The notes: generated from the letters alone by a model not told the origin. Numbered from the stretch's first letter, positions 34,951 through 47,487 are shown. The stretch is DNA of 64,000 nucleotides from Streptomyces sp. NBC_00344 (GCF_036088315.1 NZ_CP107996.1:3933001-3997000), one strand, 5' to 3'. Translations and numbers: made by a program.

Positions 34951-37557
34951 ATGACTGATCCGCAGCTCGCGCAGGCCGAAGCACCCACCGCGAACGCGAT
35001 GCGCCGCGCGCTCAGGCGGGCGCGCGACGGGGTTGCCGTCGACGCGGCGGAGGCGGCCGTACTGCTACAGGCGAGAGGCGACGACCTGCGCGATCTCGCG
35101 GCCTCGGCGGCCCGGGTGCGGGACGCCGGGCTGGAGGCGGCCGGGCGGCCGGGGGTCATCACCTACTCGCGCAAGGTGTTCATCCCGCTGACCAGGCTGT
35201 GCCGTGACAAGTGCCACTACTGCACCTTCGTCACCGTGCCCGGCAAGCTCAAGCGGGCCGGTCACGGGATGTTCCTGTCGCCCGACGAGGTGATCGAGAT
35301 CGCCCGGCAGGGCGCGGCTATGGGCTGCAAGGAAGCGCTCTTCACCCTGGGCGACCGGCCGGAGGACCGATGGCCCGAGGCGCGTGAGTGGCTGGAGGCC
35401 GAGGGGTACGACGACACCCTCGCCTATGTGCGGGCCATGGCCATCCGGGTGCTGGAGGAGACCGGTCTGCTGCCGCACCTCAATCCGGGCGTGATGTCCT
35501 GGACCGACCTCCAGCGGCTCAAGCCGGTCGCCCCCTCGATGGGGATGATGCTGGAGACCACCGCGACCCGGCTGTGGAGCGAGCCGGGCGGCCCGCACCA
35601 CGGCTCGCCGGACAAGGAACCGGCCGTCAGGCTGCGGGTCCTGGAGGACGCCGGCCGCTCCAACGTGCCGTTCACCACCGGGGTGCTGATCGGGATCGGG
35701 GAGTCGTACGAGGAGCGCGCCGACGCCTTCTTCGAGCTCCGCAGGACCGCCCGCTCCTACCACGGCATCCAGGAGATCATCGTCCAGAACTTCCGCGCCA
35801 AACCGGACACCGCGATGCGCGCGATGCCCGACGCGGAGCTGGAGGAGCTGGCGGCCGCCATCGCGGTGGCGCGCCACATCCTGGGGCCGTCCGCGCGCAT
35901 CCAGGCCCCGCCGAACCTGGTGGACGCCGAGTACGCGCTGCTGATCGGCGCGGGCATCGACGACTGGGGTGGCGTATCGCCGCTGACCCCCGACCACGTC
36001 AACCCCGAGCGCCCCTGGCCGCACATCGACGAACTGGCCGAGCGGACCGCGTCGGCCGGCTTCGCACTGCGCGAACGGCTCACCATCTACCCGGAGTTCA
36101 TCCAGCGAGGTGAGCCCTGGCTTGACCCCAGGCTGCTGCCGCACGTCCGGGCGCTCGCCGACCCGGAGACCGGACTGGCCCGCGAGGGTGTCATCCCCGC
36201 CGGGCTGCCCTGGCAGGAGCCCGACGAGGGCTTCACGGCTGCGGGCCGCACCGATCTGCACCGCACCATCGACACCGAGGGCCGCACGTCCGACCGCCGC
36301 GACGACTTCGACGAGGTGTACGGGGACTGGGAGGCGCTGCGCGAACAGGCGGCGCCCGGCATGGTGCCGTCGCGTATCGACACCGATGTGAAGCAGGCGC
36401 TGACCCAGGCCGCCGCCGACCCGACACTGCTCACCGACGACGAGGCGCTCGCCCTGCTGCACGCGGACGGTCCCGCGCTCGACGCGCTGACCCGGATCGC
36501 CGACGAACTGCGCCGTGACGTGGTCGGCGACGACGTCACCTACATCGTCACCAGGAACATCAACTTCACCAACGTCTGCTATACCGGCTGCCGCTTCTGC
36601 GCCTTCGCTCAGCGCCGCACCGACGCGGACGCGTACACCCTCTCCCTCGACCAGGTCGCCGACCGCGCGGCGCAGGCCTGGGACGTCGGCGCCGTCGAGG
36701 TCTGCATGCAGGGCGGCATCCACCCCGACCTGCCGGGCACCGCGTACTTCGACATCGCGCGGGCGGTGAAGGAACGCGTCCCCGGCATGCACGTGCACGC
36801 CTTCTCACCCATGGAAGTGGTCAACGGCGCCACCCGCACCGGGATGTCCATCCGCGAATGGCTCACCGCCGCCAAGGAGGCGGGCCTTGGCTCGCTCCCC
36901 GGCACTGCCGCGGAAATCCTGGACGACGAGGTCCGCTGGGTCCTCACCAAGGGAAAACTGCCGACCGCCACCTGGACCGAGGTCATCAGCACCGCCCACG
37001 AACTGGGTCTGCGTACTTCGTCCACGATGATGTACGGCCATGTCGACCAGCCCCGCCACTGGCTCGGCCACTTCCGTACCCTGGCCCGGATTCAGCAGAC
37101 CGCGCTGGCCAAGGGGGTCGAGGGCTTCACGGAGTTCGTGACGCTGCCCTTCATCCACACCAACGCGCCCGTCTATCTGGCCGGCATCGCCCGGCCGGGA
37201 CCCACGGCCCGCGACAACCGCGCGGTCACCGCGATGGCCAGGCTGCTGCTCCACCCCCATATCCCCAACATCCAGACCAGCTGGGTGAAACTGGGCACCG
37301 AGGGAGCGGCCGAGATGCTGCGCTCCGGGGCCAACGATCTGGGCGGAACGCTGATGGAGGAGACCATCTCCCGGATGGCGGGCTCGAGTTACGGCTCCTA
37401 CCGCTCAGTGCAGGATCTGACCGCCATCGCGGAGCTGGCCGGGCGCCCCTCGCGGCCCCGCACCACGCTGTACGGGCCGGTGTCCGGCGAGCGGGTGAGG
37501 GCGGCCGCCGCGTCGGACGGGCATCTGCCGGAGCTGCTGCCGGTTCTGGAGGACTGA
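34951..37557 (+). CDS. fbiC: FO synthase (fused CofG-CofH radical SAM enzyme)
   Basis: Makes 7,8-didemethyl-8-hydroxy-5-deazariboflavin (FO), the chromophore of coenzyme F420, from tyrosine and the pyrimidine precursor shared with riboflavin. The 868 residues join two radical SAM domains. The CofG-type cluster motif is C84-x3-C88-x2-C91 ([11 protein letters not shown]). The CofH-type motif is C543-x3-C547-x2-C550 ([10 protein letters not shown]). Conserved [16 protein letters not shown] and [12 protein letters not shown] are present in the second half. Length fits the actinobacterial fused form. ATG at 34951; a second in-frame ATG is four codons upstream. Confidence 0.97.
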   Translation: MTDPQLAQAEAPTANAMRRALRRARDGVAVDAAEAAVLLQARGDDLRDLAASAARVRDAGLEAAGRPGVITYSRKVFIPLTRLCRDKCHYCTFVTVPGKLKRAGHGMFLSPDEVIEIARQGAAMGCKEALFTLGDRPEDRWPEAREWLEAEGYDDTLAYVRAMAIRVLEETGLLPHLNPGVMSWTDLQRLKPVAPSMGMMLETTATRLWSEPGGPHHGSPDKEPAVRLRVLEDAGRSNVPFTTGVLIGIGESYEERADAFFELRRTARSYHGIQEIIVQNFRAKPDTAMRAMPDAELEELAAAIAVARHILGPSARIQAPPNLVDAEYALLIGAGIDDWGGVSPLTPDHVNPERPWPHIDELAERTASAGFALRERLTIYPEFIQRGEPWLDPRLLPHVRALADPETGLAREGVIPAGLPWQEPDEGFTAAGRTDLHRTIDTEGRTSDRRDDFDEVYGDWEALREQAAPGMVPSRIDTDVKQALTQAAADPTLLTDDEALALLHADGPALDALTRIADELRRDVVGDDVTYIVTRNINFTNVCYTGCRFCAFAQRRTDADAYTLSLDQVADRAAQAWDVGAVEVCMQGGIHPDLPGTAYFDIARAVKERVPGMHVHAFSPMEVVNGATRTGMSIREWLTAAKEAGLGSLPGTAAEILDDEVRWVLTKGKLPTATWTEVISTAHELGLRTSSTMMYGHVDQPRHWLGHFRTLARIQQTALAKGVEGFTEFVTLPFIHTNAPVYLAGIARPGPTARDNRAVTAMARLLLHPHIPNIQTSWVKLGTEGAAEMLRSGANDLGGTLMEETISRMAGSSYGSYRSVQDLTAIAELAGRPSRPRTTLYGPVSGERVRAAAASDGHLPELLPVLED

Positions 37558-37641
37558 CCGGGCCGCCGACGGGAAGCGGCTCGTTCACCCAGCGCGATCG
37601 CGCTCCAAGGGGTCGGCGGCCGTCGATTAGAGTGCTTCGTC

Positions 37642-38757
37642 ATGAGCGCATCAGCCACTCCCCTGTGGGGCCGTGCCGAGCAGCAGGACTTCCGCAGCCG
37701 GGTCCGCGGCTGCCTGCTCGGCGGCGCACTGGGCGACGCGCTCGGTGCGGGTGTCGCCGGGCTCGGCCTGGACGCGATACGCGGCACCCACGGCGCCGAG
37801 GGGCTGACCGACTTCACCCCGGCCTACGGCAGACGCGGCGCGGTGACGACCGCCACCCAGCTCTCGCTGTTCACCGTTGACGGACTGATACGCGCGCAGG
37901 TCCGGCGGGACACGGGCGCCTGGCATCCGCCCACCGATGTCCACCGGGCCCATCTGCGCTGGGCTGCTACGCAGAGCGACTGGGGCCCCGACGAGCGCCG
38001 CAAGGACAACGGCTGGCTGGCCTGCGAGGAGTGGCTCTACAGCCGGCGCGATCCGTCGGTGAACTGTCTGCTCGGGTTCGGCGACGACGTGATGGGCACC
38101 CTGGAGCGCCCCAAGAACCCCACCGCGCGGGACGCGTCGGCCGTCAGCCGCTCGGCGCCCTTCGGGCTCCTCGTCGGCTGGGAGCCCGGCCTGGTCTTCC
38201 AGCTGGCCGTCGAATGCGCCGCACAGACCCATGGCCACCCCACCGGTTACCTCAGTGCGGGCGCCTTCGCGGTGATCGTGCACGGCCTGGCCCGCGGCGA
38301 GAGCCTCGATGCCGCGGTCCAGCACGCGCTCGCCCAGCTCGCTGCCCGGCCGGCCCACCAGCCGGTCACCGACGGCCTGCAGCACGCGCTCGGCGCCGTA
38401 CGCCAGGGCATGCCGAACCCTGAGCGGGTGGAGACCATCGGTAACGGCGAGGTGGCCGAGGACGCGCTCGCCATCGGCGTGTACTGCGCACTGGTCGGCG
38501 AGGACGTACGCCACGGTCTGCGTCTGGCGGTGAACCACAGCGGCGCCTCGCAGGCGACCGGCGCGATCTGCGGCAGCCTGCTGGGCGCCCTGCACGGCGA
38601 GACCTCCCTGCCGCCCGCGTGGCTCGCGGAACTGGAAGGGCGCTCCACTGTTCTCGAGATCGCCGACGACTTCGCGATGGAGATGACCCAGGGCCCGGCT
38701 CTGCATGGGCCCGCGGTCAGCACCCCCGGCTGGCTGGCGCGTTACCCGAGGGGCTGA
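37642..38757 (+). CDS. ADP-ribosylglycohydrolase-family protein lacking catalytic aspartates
   Basis: A 371-residue member of the DraG/ARH fold: CLLGGALGDALGAGV at the start, FQLAVECAAQTHGHPTGYLS in the middle, NHSG...TGAICGSLLGALHG near residues 298-317. The dinuclear metal site is missing. The position of the TDDTQM motif reads TTATQL (69-74), and the position of GDSDST reads GASQAT (301-306), so all four expected aspartates are replaced while surrounding residues stay conserved. It probably binds ADP-ribose or a modified protein without hydrolysing it. ATG at 37642 follows fbiC after 84 nt. Confidence 0.88.
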   Translation: MSASATPLWGRAEQQDFRSRVRGCLLGGALGDALGAGVAGLGLDAIRGTHGAEGLTDFTPAYGRRGAVTTATQLSLFTVDGLIRAQVRRDTGAWHPPTDVHRAHLRWAATQSDWGPDERRKDNGWLACEEWLYSRRDPSVNCLLGFGDDVMGTLERPKNPTARDASAVSRSAPFGLLVGWEPGLVFQLAVECAAQTHGHPTGYLSAGAFAVIVHGLARGESLDAAVQHALAQLAARPAHQPVTDGLQHALGAVRQGMPNPERVETIGNGEVAEDALAIGVYCALVGEDVRHGLRLAVNHSGASQATGAICGSLLGALHGETSLPPAWLAELEGRSTVLEIADDFAMEMTQGPALHGPAVSTPGWLARYPRG

Positions 38758-38771
38758 CCCGGGACCCGGTT

Positions 38772-39242
38772 CTAAGGCCGATCGAGCGGGGCCCGGCCGC
38801 CGGCGTCGGGCTGGCCGTCGTGCGTGCGTACCTGCTCGATGAGGCGGTGCAGCAGGGCGCGGGCACCGGCGATCTCGTTCGGCGCGATGCCGGAGGTCAG
38901 TGTGCGATGAACGTCGTCGGCGCGGGCCGTGATCCTTTCCAGCGTGCGACGGCCGTCCGGTGTGAGGGCCAGGAGCGGCGAACCCCGGTGATCGGGGTTG
39001 GGCAGGAAGGCGGCCAGGTTCTCGCGGACGAGATCGTTGGCGACGCGTTGGACCCCCTGGCGGGTGATGCCGAGGCGGCGGGCTGCCTGGGCCACGGTCA
39101 GCGGGTTCTCGGAGACGGCACTCAGCAGCTGCCACCGGGCCTGCGTCTGCCCCTCGGTAGCGGCGATCGCCTCGCCGGACCTGCGCAGCAGTCCCGCCGC
39201 CTCGAACACGTCCGCCACCAGCAACGCCATCTCGTCCGGCAT
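38772..39242 (-). CDS. MarR-family regulator
   Basis: A 156-residue winged-helix repressor: LTVAQAARRLGITRQGVQRV is the recognition HTH, and NPDHRGSPLLALTPDGRRTL is the wing. GAGGAG lies ahead of ATG 39242. It is divergent from the DUF1398 gene, with CAACATGTTG and CAGTAT repeats in the 96-nt gap, so it probably represses both genes. Its stop is 14 nt from the convergent ADP-ribosylglycohydrolase-like gene. Confidence 0.9.
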   Translation of the reverse strand: MPDEMALLVADVFEAAGLLRRSGEAIAATEGQTQARWQLLSAVSENPLTVAQAARRLGITRQGVQRVANDLVRENLAAFLPNPDHRGSPLLALTPDGRRTLERITARADDVHRTLTSGIAPNEIAGARALLHRLIEQVRTHDGQPDAGGRAPLDRP

Positions 39243-39256
39243 GCCACTCTCCTCAA

Positions 39257-39274
39257 TTGACAACATGTTGCCAG
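39257..39274. promoter_or_regulatory. candidate MarR operator
   Basis: TTGACAACATGTTGCCAG contains a perfect CAACATGTTG palindrome and pairs at 14 or more of 18 positions overall, typical of MarR sites. Two CAGTAT direct repeats (starting about 39272 and 39291) follow. Confidence 0.5.
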
Positions 39275-39338
39275 TATGTGAACCTGCTGTCAGTATACGA
39301 GGCGGAAATCCCGTCCGGACACCTCCCCGGAGATGACC

Positions 39339-39752
39339 ATGAACAGCGCAGTCACCCACCTTCAGGCGGCGTTGGGCCGTGCGGCCGCCATCCGTCCCGA
39401 GGTCGGCGGTTTCCCCTACCTCGCGGAGGTCCTGCGACAGGCCGGGGTCCACCGCTGCCTGATGGACGTTCCGGCGAACGCCATGCTCTACCTCACCGAA
39501 GCCGGGCCCGTCGCCGTCCAGAGCGAGCCCCTGATCGCAGGTACGGTCGGCGTCACGCCGTTCGACCGCGAGGCGCTCCTCACCGCACTCCGCGTCGACC
39601 AGGCGGGCGACAGCACGTTTCCGGAATTCGTCCAGGGCTGCTGGAGCGCCGGCGTCGTCCGGTACGACGTCGACCTCGAGGCGCGCGAGTGCGTCTACTA
39701 CGGCGCCGACGGCGACAGTTACACCGAGTCGTACCCGCCCGTCGAGATCTGA
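39339..39752 (+). CDS. DUF1398-family protein
   Basis: A 137-residue cytoplasmic protein of the YbcV-like DUF1398 family: LRQAGVHRCLMDVPANAMLYL and FVQGCWSAGVVRYDVDLEARECVYYG are family features. Function is unknown. ATG at 39339 is preferred because GGAG sits seven bases ahead; an ATG two codons earlier is too close to it. It is divergent from, and probably controlled by, the MarR regulator. Confidence 0.85.
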   Translation: MNSAVTHLQAALGRAAAIRPEVGGFPYLAEVLRQAGVHRCLMDVPANAMLYLTEAGPVAVQSEPLIAGTVGVTPFDREALLTALRVDQAGDSTFPEFVQGCWSAGVVRYDVDLEARECVYYGADGDSYTESYPPVEI

Positions 39753-40066
39753 CGGGACGCACGAGCCGAGCCACTCCCGTGCGGGCACCGCGTCCCGGCG
39801 CTCGTGCCTGCCCGATGGCGGGCGAGGAAGAGAGGCGCCTGTGGGAATGCGGCGTCAGGTCGCTGGACGCGCTCAGGGCTCAGGCTGCGCCAGGTCTCGG
39901 TGAGTGCCGGGCGCTGGAACTGGGTGATCCTGCCGGGCGGCCCCGGCCTGGGGTCCGAATCCGTCACCGGACCGGCCGGGGCGGCCGGGGCGCCGGGCAC
40001 GGTGTGGCCGAAGGGGCGGCCCGCCCCCGAAGGGGCGGGCCGCTCCCGGTGATGGCGACAGTGGTG
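39753..40066. other. intergenic region between convergent genes
   Basis: 314 nt with no recognisable gene. Short frames are open on both strands, without ribosome sites or family features. It ends with the strong terminator at 40016-40043. Confidence 0.5.
40016..40043 (-). terminator. terminator of the symporter gene
   Basis: A perfect 12-bp stem, GCGGCCCGCCCC / GGGGCGGGCCGC, with a CGAA tetraloop starts 23 nt after the symporter stop. Confidence 0.85.
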
Positions 40067-41662
40067 TCAGCCGCCTGCGCCTTCGTGGCCCAGTACCTTC
40101 TCGTCCCCGGGGGAGGCGGGAGCGGGCACCGCCGCGCCCGCGGCGGCGTCGGGTCCCTCGCCCGGTCCCTCGCCATCCGAGTTGATCTTCTCGATGATCG
40201 CGTCGCGCTCCGGAGTGTCCTCGGGCTTGACGAAGCCGATGAGGATGTAGAGCACCAGCGAGATCGCGAGCGGCAGCGAGACCTGCCACTGGAGTGCGAC
40301 ACCGGTGTTGGCCGAACCGTCCAGATGGTAGTTGGTGAAGAAGAACGCGAGCAGCCCGGCGGCCCAGCTGACCAGCGCCGCTGTCGGTCCGGACTGCCGG
40401 AACCGGCGCAGCAGACCCAGCATGAACGGGATGGCGATGGGCCCCATCAGACCGGCCACCCACTTGATGACGACCGTGATGATGTCCTTGAACGCCGGCG
40501 AGTTGATCTGTGTGGCCAGCGCCATGGACAGCGCGAGGAACGAGAGCGTCGAGATCCGGGCGGCCAGCAGGCCGGTGCGGCTGTTCCAGTCGCGTGCCGC
40601 CTTGGAGAGCACCGGGGCGATGTCCCGGGTGAAGACCGCGGAGATCGCGTTGGCGTCCGACGAGCACATGGCCATCGTGTGCGAGAAGAAGCCGACGACG
40701 ATCAGACCCAGCAGACCATGCGGCAGCAGCGACTCGGTCATCAGGGCGTAGGAGTCCGAGGCATCCGGCTTCTGGGCGTGCACCAGCAGCGGAGCGCACC
40801 ACATCGGGAAGAACAGGACCGTGGGCCAGACAAGCCACAGCACCGCGGAGAGCCGTGCCGAACGGACCGCGGAGCGTGCGGAGTCGGTGGCCATGTACCG
40901 CTGGGCCTGGTTCCACATGCCGCCGTTGTACTCGAAGGTCTTGATGAAGAGATACGCCAGCAGGAAGGTCACCGTGTACGGGCCGGCCGTCGGGTCGGAG
41001 TGCCCTTCGGGCAGCTTGTCCCAGATGGTCCACAGCGCGCTGAAGCCGCCCAGCTTGCCCATCGCCGCGATCAGCATGGCGATACCGGCGATCAGCTGGA
41101 TGATGAACTGCCCCAGCTCGGTGAGCGCGTCGGCCCACAGCCCGCCGACCGTGCAGTAGACGGCGGTGATGGCGCCGGTGATGAGGATGCCCTGGGTGAG
41201 GGTGGCACCGGTGAAGACGGAGAGCAGGGTGGCGATGGCGGCCCACTTGGCACCGACGTCCACGATCTTCAGCAGCAGTCCGGACCAGGCCAGCGCCTGC
41301 TGGGTCGGGAGGTTGTAGCGGTCCTTCAGGTATTCGAGCGGTGACGAGACGTGCAGCCGGGAGCGCATCCGGTTGAGCCGGGGCGCGAAGAGCTTCGCGC
41401 CGATGCCGATGCCGATGGCGATCGGCAGCGACCAGGTGACGAAGGACGTCAGGCCGTACTGGTACGAAATGCCCGCGTAGCCGGTGAACATCACCGCGCT
41501 GTAGCCGGACATGTGGTGTGAGATGCCCGAGAGCCACCACGGCATTCTGCCGCCGGCGGTGAAGAAGTCGCTCACGTTGTCGACGCGTTTGTGCGACCAG
41601 AGACCGATCGCGATCATGACGCCGAAATAGCCGATGAGCACGGCCCAGTCGAGACTGTTCAT
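40067..41662 (-). CDS. sodium:solute symporter (SSS family)
   Basis: A 531-residue secondary transporter of the SSS/LeuT-fold family with about 13 membrane segments. Typical features: DFFTAGGRMPWWLSGISHHMSGYSAVMFTG in helix 1-2, ADALTELGQFIIQLIAG in helix 5-6, and CSSDANAISAVFTRDIAP in helix 8, where the Na+-site serines lie. A Glu/Pro/Ala-rich cytoplasmic tail ends the protein. Substrates of relatives include sugars, amino acids, choline and acids; none can be picked. ATG at 41662 has TGGAGGGGG six bases upstream. Confidence 0.93.
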   Translation of the reverse strand: MNSLDWAVLIGYFGVMIAIGLWSHKRVDNVSDFFTAGGRMPWWLSGISHHMSGYSAVMFTGYAGISYQYGLTSFVTWSLPIAIGIGIGAKLFAPRLNRMRSRLHVSSPLEYLKDRYNLPTQQALAWSGLLLKIVDVGAKWAAIATLLSVFTGATLTQGILITGAITAVYCTVGGLWADALTELGQFIIQLIAGIAMLIAAMGKLGGFSALWTIWDKLPEGHSDPTAGPYTVTFLLAYLFIKTFEYNGGMWNQAQRYMATDSARSAVRSARLSAVLWLVWPTVLFFPMWCAPLLVHAQKPDASDSYALMTESLLPHGLLGLIVVGFFSHTMAMCSSDANAISAVFTRDIAPVLSKAARDWNSRTGLLAARISTLSFLALSMALATQINSPAFKDIITVVIKWVAGLMGPIAIPFMLGLLRRFRQSGPTAALVSWAAGLLAFFFTNYHLDGSANTGVALQWQVSLPLAISLVLYILIGFVKPEDTPERDAIIEKINSDGEGPGEGPDAAAGAAVPAPASPGDEKVLGHEGAGG

Positions 41663-42252
41663 GTGCCCCCTCCAGGGGTCCGCCGGTACGAGCTCACCCA
41701 GGTGACTGTTCGCCTTGATGAACATGGAGCGCTTCGCCAGTACGTCGAACGGGCGGCGCCCCCGTGCGGGACAGGGGACTTCACGGATTGAACCCTCTGC
41801 CCGGAGGGTCGGTCAAGGGTTTCTCGGGTCACAAATATGAACGCAGATCAGTAAGGCGAACGATTTTGCATTCTCTTGACCATCGAGGCGGTTGCTCCGT
41901 AGTGACGGGGGCCACACGATGAGCGAGCACTTCGCCATACGCAGCCAGACAGAACGGCCGCACGGGATGCGGGTCCCGTGCGGCCGAGGTCAAGGAGGGG
42001 TCCAACTGCTCTGCTCGGTACGTCACTTCGCGTCCGGGTCGCTCGGCCCGTGGGTGCGCGGTGCCCCGCGTGGGCGCGTATCTGCGCCATATCGCGTGCG
42101 ATGACCCCTGCGCCGGCCGGCGCCCCGGCACGGCCGAGCCCCCTCGGCCGGGACGGCGATCCAGTCGAGAGGGCCCTTGTCTGCGGTGCTGCGGTGTGAC
42201 GGATGGCGCTGGGGCGGTGATGTCCAGGATGCTCCCTGCGCGGAAAGCGGGA
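41663..42252. other. 590-nt intergenic region
   Basis: No convincing gene. One short plus-strand frame begins at ATG 41919 (MSEHFAIRSQTERPHG) after GGGGG but runs through the 41955-41986 hairpin and has no recognisable content. The AT-richer stretch 41820-41900 is the probable symporter promoter region, read leftward. Confidence 0.5.
41955..41986 (-). terminator. strong hairpin terminator
   Basis: A perfect 13-bp stem, CGGCCGCACGGGA / TCCCGTGCGGCCG, with a 6-nt loop is followed on the minus strand by TTCTGTCT. It would end the transcript from the DUF397 gene before the symporter promoter. Confidence 0.75.
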
Positions 42253-42462
42253 TCAGTCGAGGGTGAAGACGCCCTGACCCACTTCATTCACGAAGGTGTT
42301 CCACGACGTGGGAACAAAGGTGATCGACGGACCCCCGGTGACCTTGGAGTCCCGTACGGCGATCGACTGCTCGATCGGTGACTTGACCTCGACGCATGCA
42401 CCGTTTCCCGTGGAATACGAAGACTTCGTCCAGGCCTTGGTGGCACCTTGCTGAATAGCCAT
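42253..42462 (-). CDS. DUF397 partner protein
   Basis: A 69-residue DUF397 protein: AWTKSSYSTGNGACVEV, IAVRDSKVTGGPSITF and a C-terminal aromatic/acidic tail. Such proteins are encoded beside XRE/DUF5753 regulators and bind them (the Scr1/Scr2 pair of S. coelicolor is the studied case). The cognate regulator is 190 nt upstream on the same strand. ATG at 42462. Confidence 0.92.
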   Translation of the reverse strand: MAIQQGATKAWTKSSYSTGNGACVEVKSPIEQSIAVRDSKVTGGPSITFVPTSWNTFVNEVGQGVFTLD

Positions 42463-42652
42463 GTTCGCTCCGGTAAGCAGTGGTCGTGTGCGCCAACGTT
42501 CTTGATGGCGTGATCGACGCTACTCGTGAACTCCCGGGCTTGAGCGGGCCGTTCACTCGACCGGATGGCATATTCCAAGTGGTCTTCCGCTGCGGGGCGG
42601 GTGAGGTGTACCGTGCCGACCCTGTCTAAATAAAACGGACATACGGGGTGAT

Positions 42653-43510
42653 TCAGCGCGCGTAGTCCTTGGCGATCTCCATGATGAACTGCCGCGTCTG
42701 CTCCACGTTGAGTGCCTGCGCCCGCAAGTGCTCGTACATCACGCTGTACTTCTGCACATCGTGCGCCTTCTCCAGATAGAGATCGCTGGTGACGCCCTCG
42801 ATGTAGACCACGCTGGAGTCCGCCGCGTCGGGAAATTCCAGAATGGCGTACTGGCCGTTGATCCCGGGGTGGGCCCCCATGGTGAACGGCAGTACCTGCA
42901 CGGTGACATGCGGAAGCCTGGAGAGTTCCACCAGGTGTTCCAGCTGCTGGATCATCAGCTGCCGGTCGCCGATCACCCGGCGCAGCGCGGACTCGTCGAT
43001 CACCACCCAGAGCCGTAGCGGGTTCTCGGCCGCACTGATGCGCTCCTGGCGGCGCAGGCGTACCTGTACGCGCTTCTCGATGTCCGAGACGGCAGTCTCG
43101 GGCAGGGCGCCCGCGATCAGCGCCTCTGCGTACTGACGGGTCTGCAGCAGGCCGGGGACGACCTGGGGGTCGTAGACCCGAAGACTCGCCGCGTCCGTCT
43201 CCAGGCCGATGTAGACGCTGTACGGAATATCGCCGAACGCGTGCCACCAGCCCTGCTGGCGGGAGTCCTTCGCCATCTGCATCAGCGAGTCGACGATCCG
43301 GTGGTCCTCGACCTCGTACACCCCGCAGAGATCACGGACATCACGCTGACTGATGGAACGGCGGCCGTTCTCCAGGCGGCTGATCTTCGACTGGGAGACC
43401 AGCAGACGCTCCGCCACCTCCTCGGCCGTCATTCCTTTGAGCTCACGAAGCCTGCGGAGCTCCTGGCCCAGCCGGCGTCGCCTGACGGTGGGATTGACGT
43501 TGGACGCCAC
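42653..43510 (-). CDS. XRE regulator with DUF5753 (Scr1 type)
   Basis: A 285-residue regulator: N-terminal XRE helix-turn-helix (MTAEEVAERLLVSQSKISRL), then the DUF5753 ligand-like domain (VPGLLQTRQYAEALI, VVIDESALRRVIG, GAHPGINGQYAILEFP, VVYIEG). With the DUF397 protein it forms a regulator/antagonist pair of the type reported to stimulate antibiotic production in S. coelicolor. Length and order match that pair. ATG at 43510. Confidence 0.93.
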   Translation of the reverse strand: MASNVNPTVRRRRLGQELRRLRELKGMTAEEVAERLLVSQSKISRLENGRRSISQRDVRDLCGVYEVEDHRIVDSLMQMAKDSRQQGWWHAFGDIPYSVYIGLETDAASLRVYDPQVVPGLLQTRQYAEALIAGALPETAVSDIEKRVQVRLRRQERISAAENPLRLWVVIDESALRRVIGDRQLMIQQLEHLVELSRLPHVTVQVLPFTMGAHPGINGQYAILEFPDAADSSVVYIEGVTSDLYLEKAHDVQKYSVMYEHLRAQALNVEQTRQFIMEIAKDYAR

Positions 43511-43609
43511 GGGAACTGCACCTCCGGCTTTCTGGCTTGCTTTCTGCCTTGGTGCTCAGCAGATTGCCATCAATGCAACGCACTGCGCTGGGAAATGGCC
43601 AGAGAGTGA

Positions 43610-43643
43610 GCGCGCGGGGCCGGCGTATGCCGGCCCCGCGCGC
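43610..43643. terminator. terminator between GPP34 and XRE genes
   Basis: A perfect 15-bp stem, GCGCGCGGGGCCGGC / GCCGGCCCCGCGCGC, with a GTAT loop. It lies about 100 nt past the GPP34 stop and would insulate the XRE gene downstream. Confidence 0.85.
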
Positions 43644-43742
43644 TGGTGTTGCGGCTCCCGAACCGGGTCTGTGGGGACGTCGGTGCGGCGGTCTGGTGGT
43701 GCGTGGTGTCGCGGATCCGTGCCCAGTCGTGTGCGAGTGGGC

Positions 43743-44456
43743 TCAGTGTGCCGCCACACGGGCCATGGACCCGTGCTGCGACTGCATCGGAACACTGCTG
43801 CCCGGTGCGGGTGCTGCTCGTCGCGGCTGTGCGCCCGCGCCGTTCTGGACGTCCATCACGGCGTGTGCCACGAGGCCGCCCATGGGGTCGTGCCTGATCA
43901 GGTCCCGGAGACGGGAGCGCGATGAACGCCCCTCGTTGCCGGGGTAGAGATGCTTGCCGAGCCCCACTGCGTGAGCGAGCGCGGCGAGCGCCGCGGTCCG
44001 CGGGTCCGGAGGTACACCGGTGCGGATCGCACTGTCCAGCCGGGACCTGATGTCCCTGCTGATTGCCGTCTCCGTCGCCTGGTAGCGAGTCGTCGGCAGT
44101 ACTCCGCACATCTGGCCCGCCACGGCATGCACCATGCCGCACCGCTCCAGATGAGCGAGATAAATCTGGCGCAGCCCCAGTCGGGGCCCGCCGATCCAGT
44201 GGACTGCCCGTACCGGGCTGCCGCGCCTGCGCAGCAGTTCCAGTGCGGAGTCCAGTGTCGGATCTCCTGTCGGCCGTGCCATCACCACGGCGATACGATC
44301 CCCGTCCGGGGCTATCCGTCCTGCCAGGGCCAGCTCTACTAGCTGTGCTCCGGCCAGGCCGAGGTCGAGCGACTGCGGCTGCGCTGTGGTACCCGTGGTC
44401 GGGTCCAGAGCGAGCAGTAGAAGCTCTTCCGGAATCGTTCTGCGGCTCCTGCCCAT
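43743..44456 (-). CDS. GOLPH3/VPS74-like (GPP34) protein
   Basis: A 237-residue protein of the GPP34 family, known in eukaryotes as a phosphoinositide-binding Golgi adaptor and of unknown role in actinobacteria. Features: EELLLLALDPTTG at the start, LAGAQLVELALAGRIA, and the long C-terminal helical region with an Ala/Gly/Gln-rich tail. Possibly membrane-associated in the cytoplasm. ATG at 44456, divergent from the dacA-type gene. Confidence 0.85.
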   Translation of the reverse strand: MGRSRRTIPEELLLLALDPTTGTTAQPQSLDLGLAGAQLVELALAGRIAPDGDRIAVVMARPTGDPTLDSALELLRRRGSPVRAVHWIGGPRLGLRQIYLAHLERCGMVHAVAGQMCGVLPTTRYQATETAISRDIRSRLDSAIRTGVPPDPRTAALAALAHAVGLGKHLYPGNEGRSSRSRLRDLIRHDPMGGLVAHAVMDVQNGAGAQPRRAAPAPGSSVPMQSQHGSMARVAAH

Positions 44457-44649
44457 CCATGCCTCCCCGCGTGGATGAATGACAGGGTGACCCCTCTCAC
44501 ATTGGTCTGTCGAGAGTGCCTGGGTGATTCGTACGGGAATCGATATGTATGTCGTTCTCGTCCGGTGCGGCGGTTAAGCGCCCACACAGGACACTGGTAG
44601 ATGGTTCGGACAGGCGGGATTTCCCGCGCGGCGTATCCAGGAGGCATCG

Positions 44650-47343
<2,694 letters not shown>

Positions 47344-47487
47344 GGGCGCCGTTCGGCCGCCGCCCCGCGTGGACGGGTGGTACGCCCCCACGCGGGCGGC
47401 GGCGGCGACCCATTTCGTGCGTGTTAACGTCGCTGGGCAACTCCGGGCGCAGGGACGGCGTCCTGCCTCCCAGGAGAGCGAGTCTTG

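Noticed and set aside
35065..36798. A 577-codon minus-strand frame opposite fbiC.
   Set aside because: It mirrors the fbiC codon bias and contains no recognisable domain.
41919..42104. A short plus-strand ORF with a GGGGG stretch before its ATG.
   Set aside because: It runs through the perfect terminator stem at 41955-41986 and has no recognisable content.
43570..44460. A 296-codon minus-strand frame across GPP34 and the terminator.
   Set aside because: It is a shifted read-through of the GPP34 region; the 237-residue GPP34 frame has clear family features.
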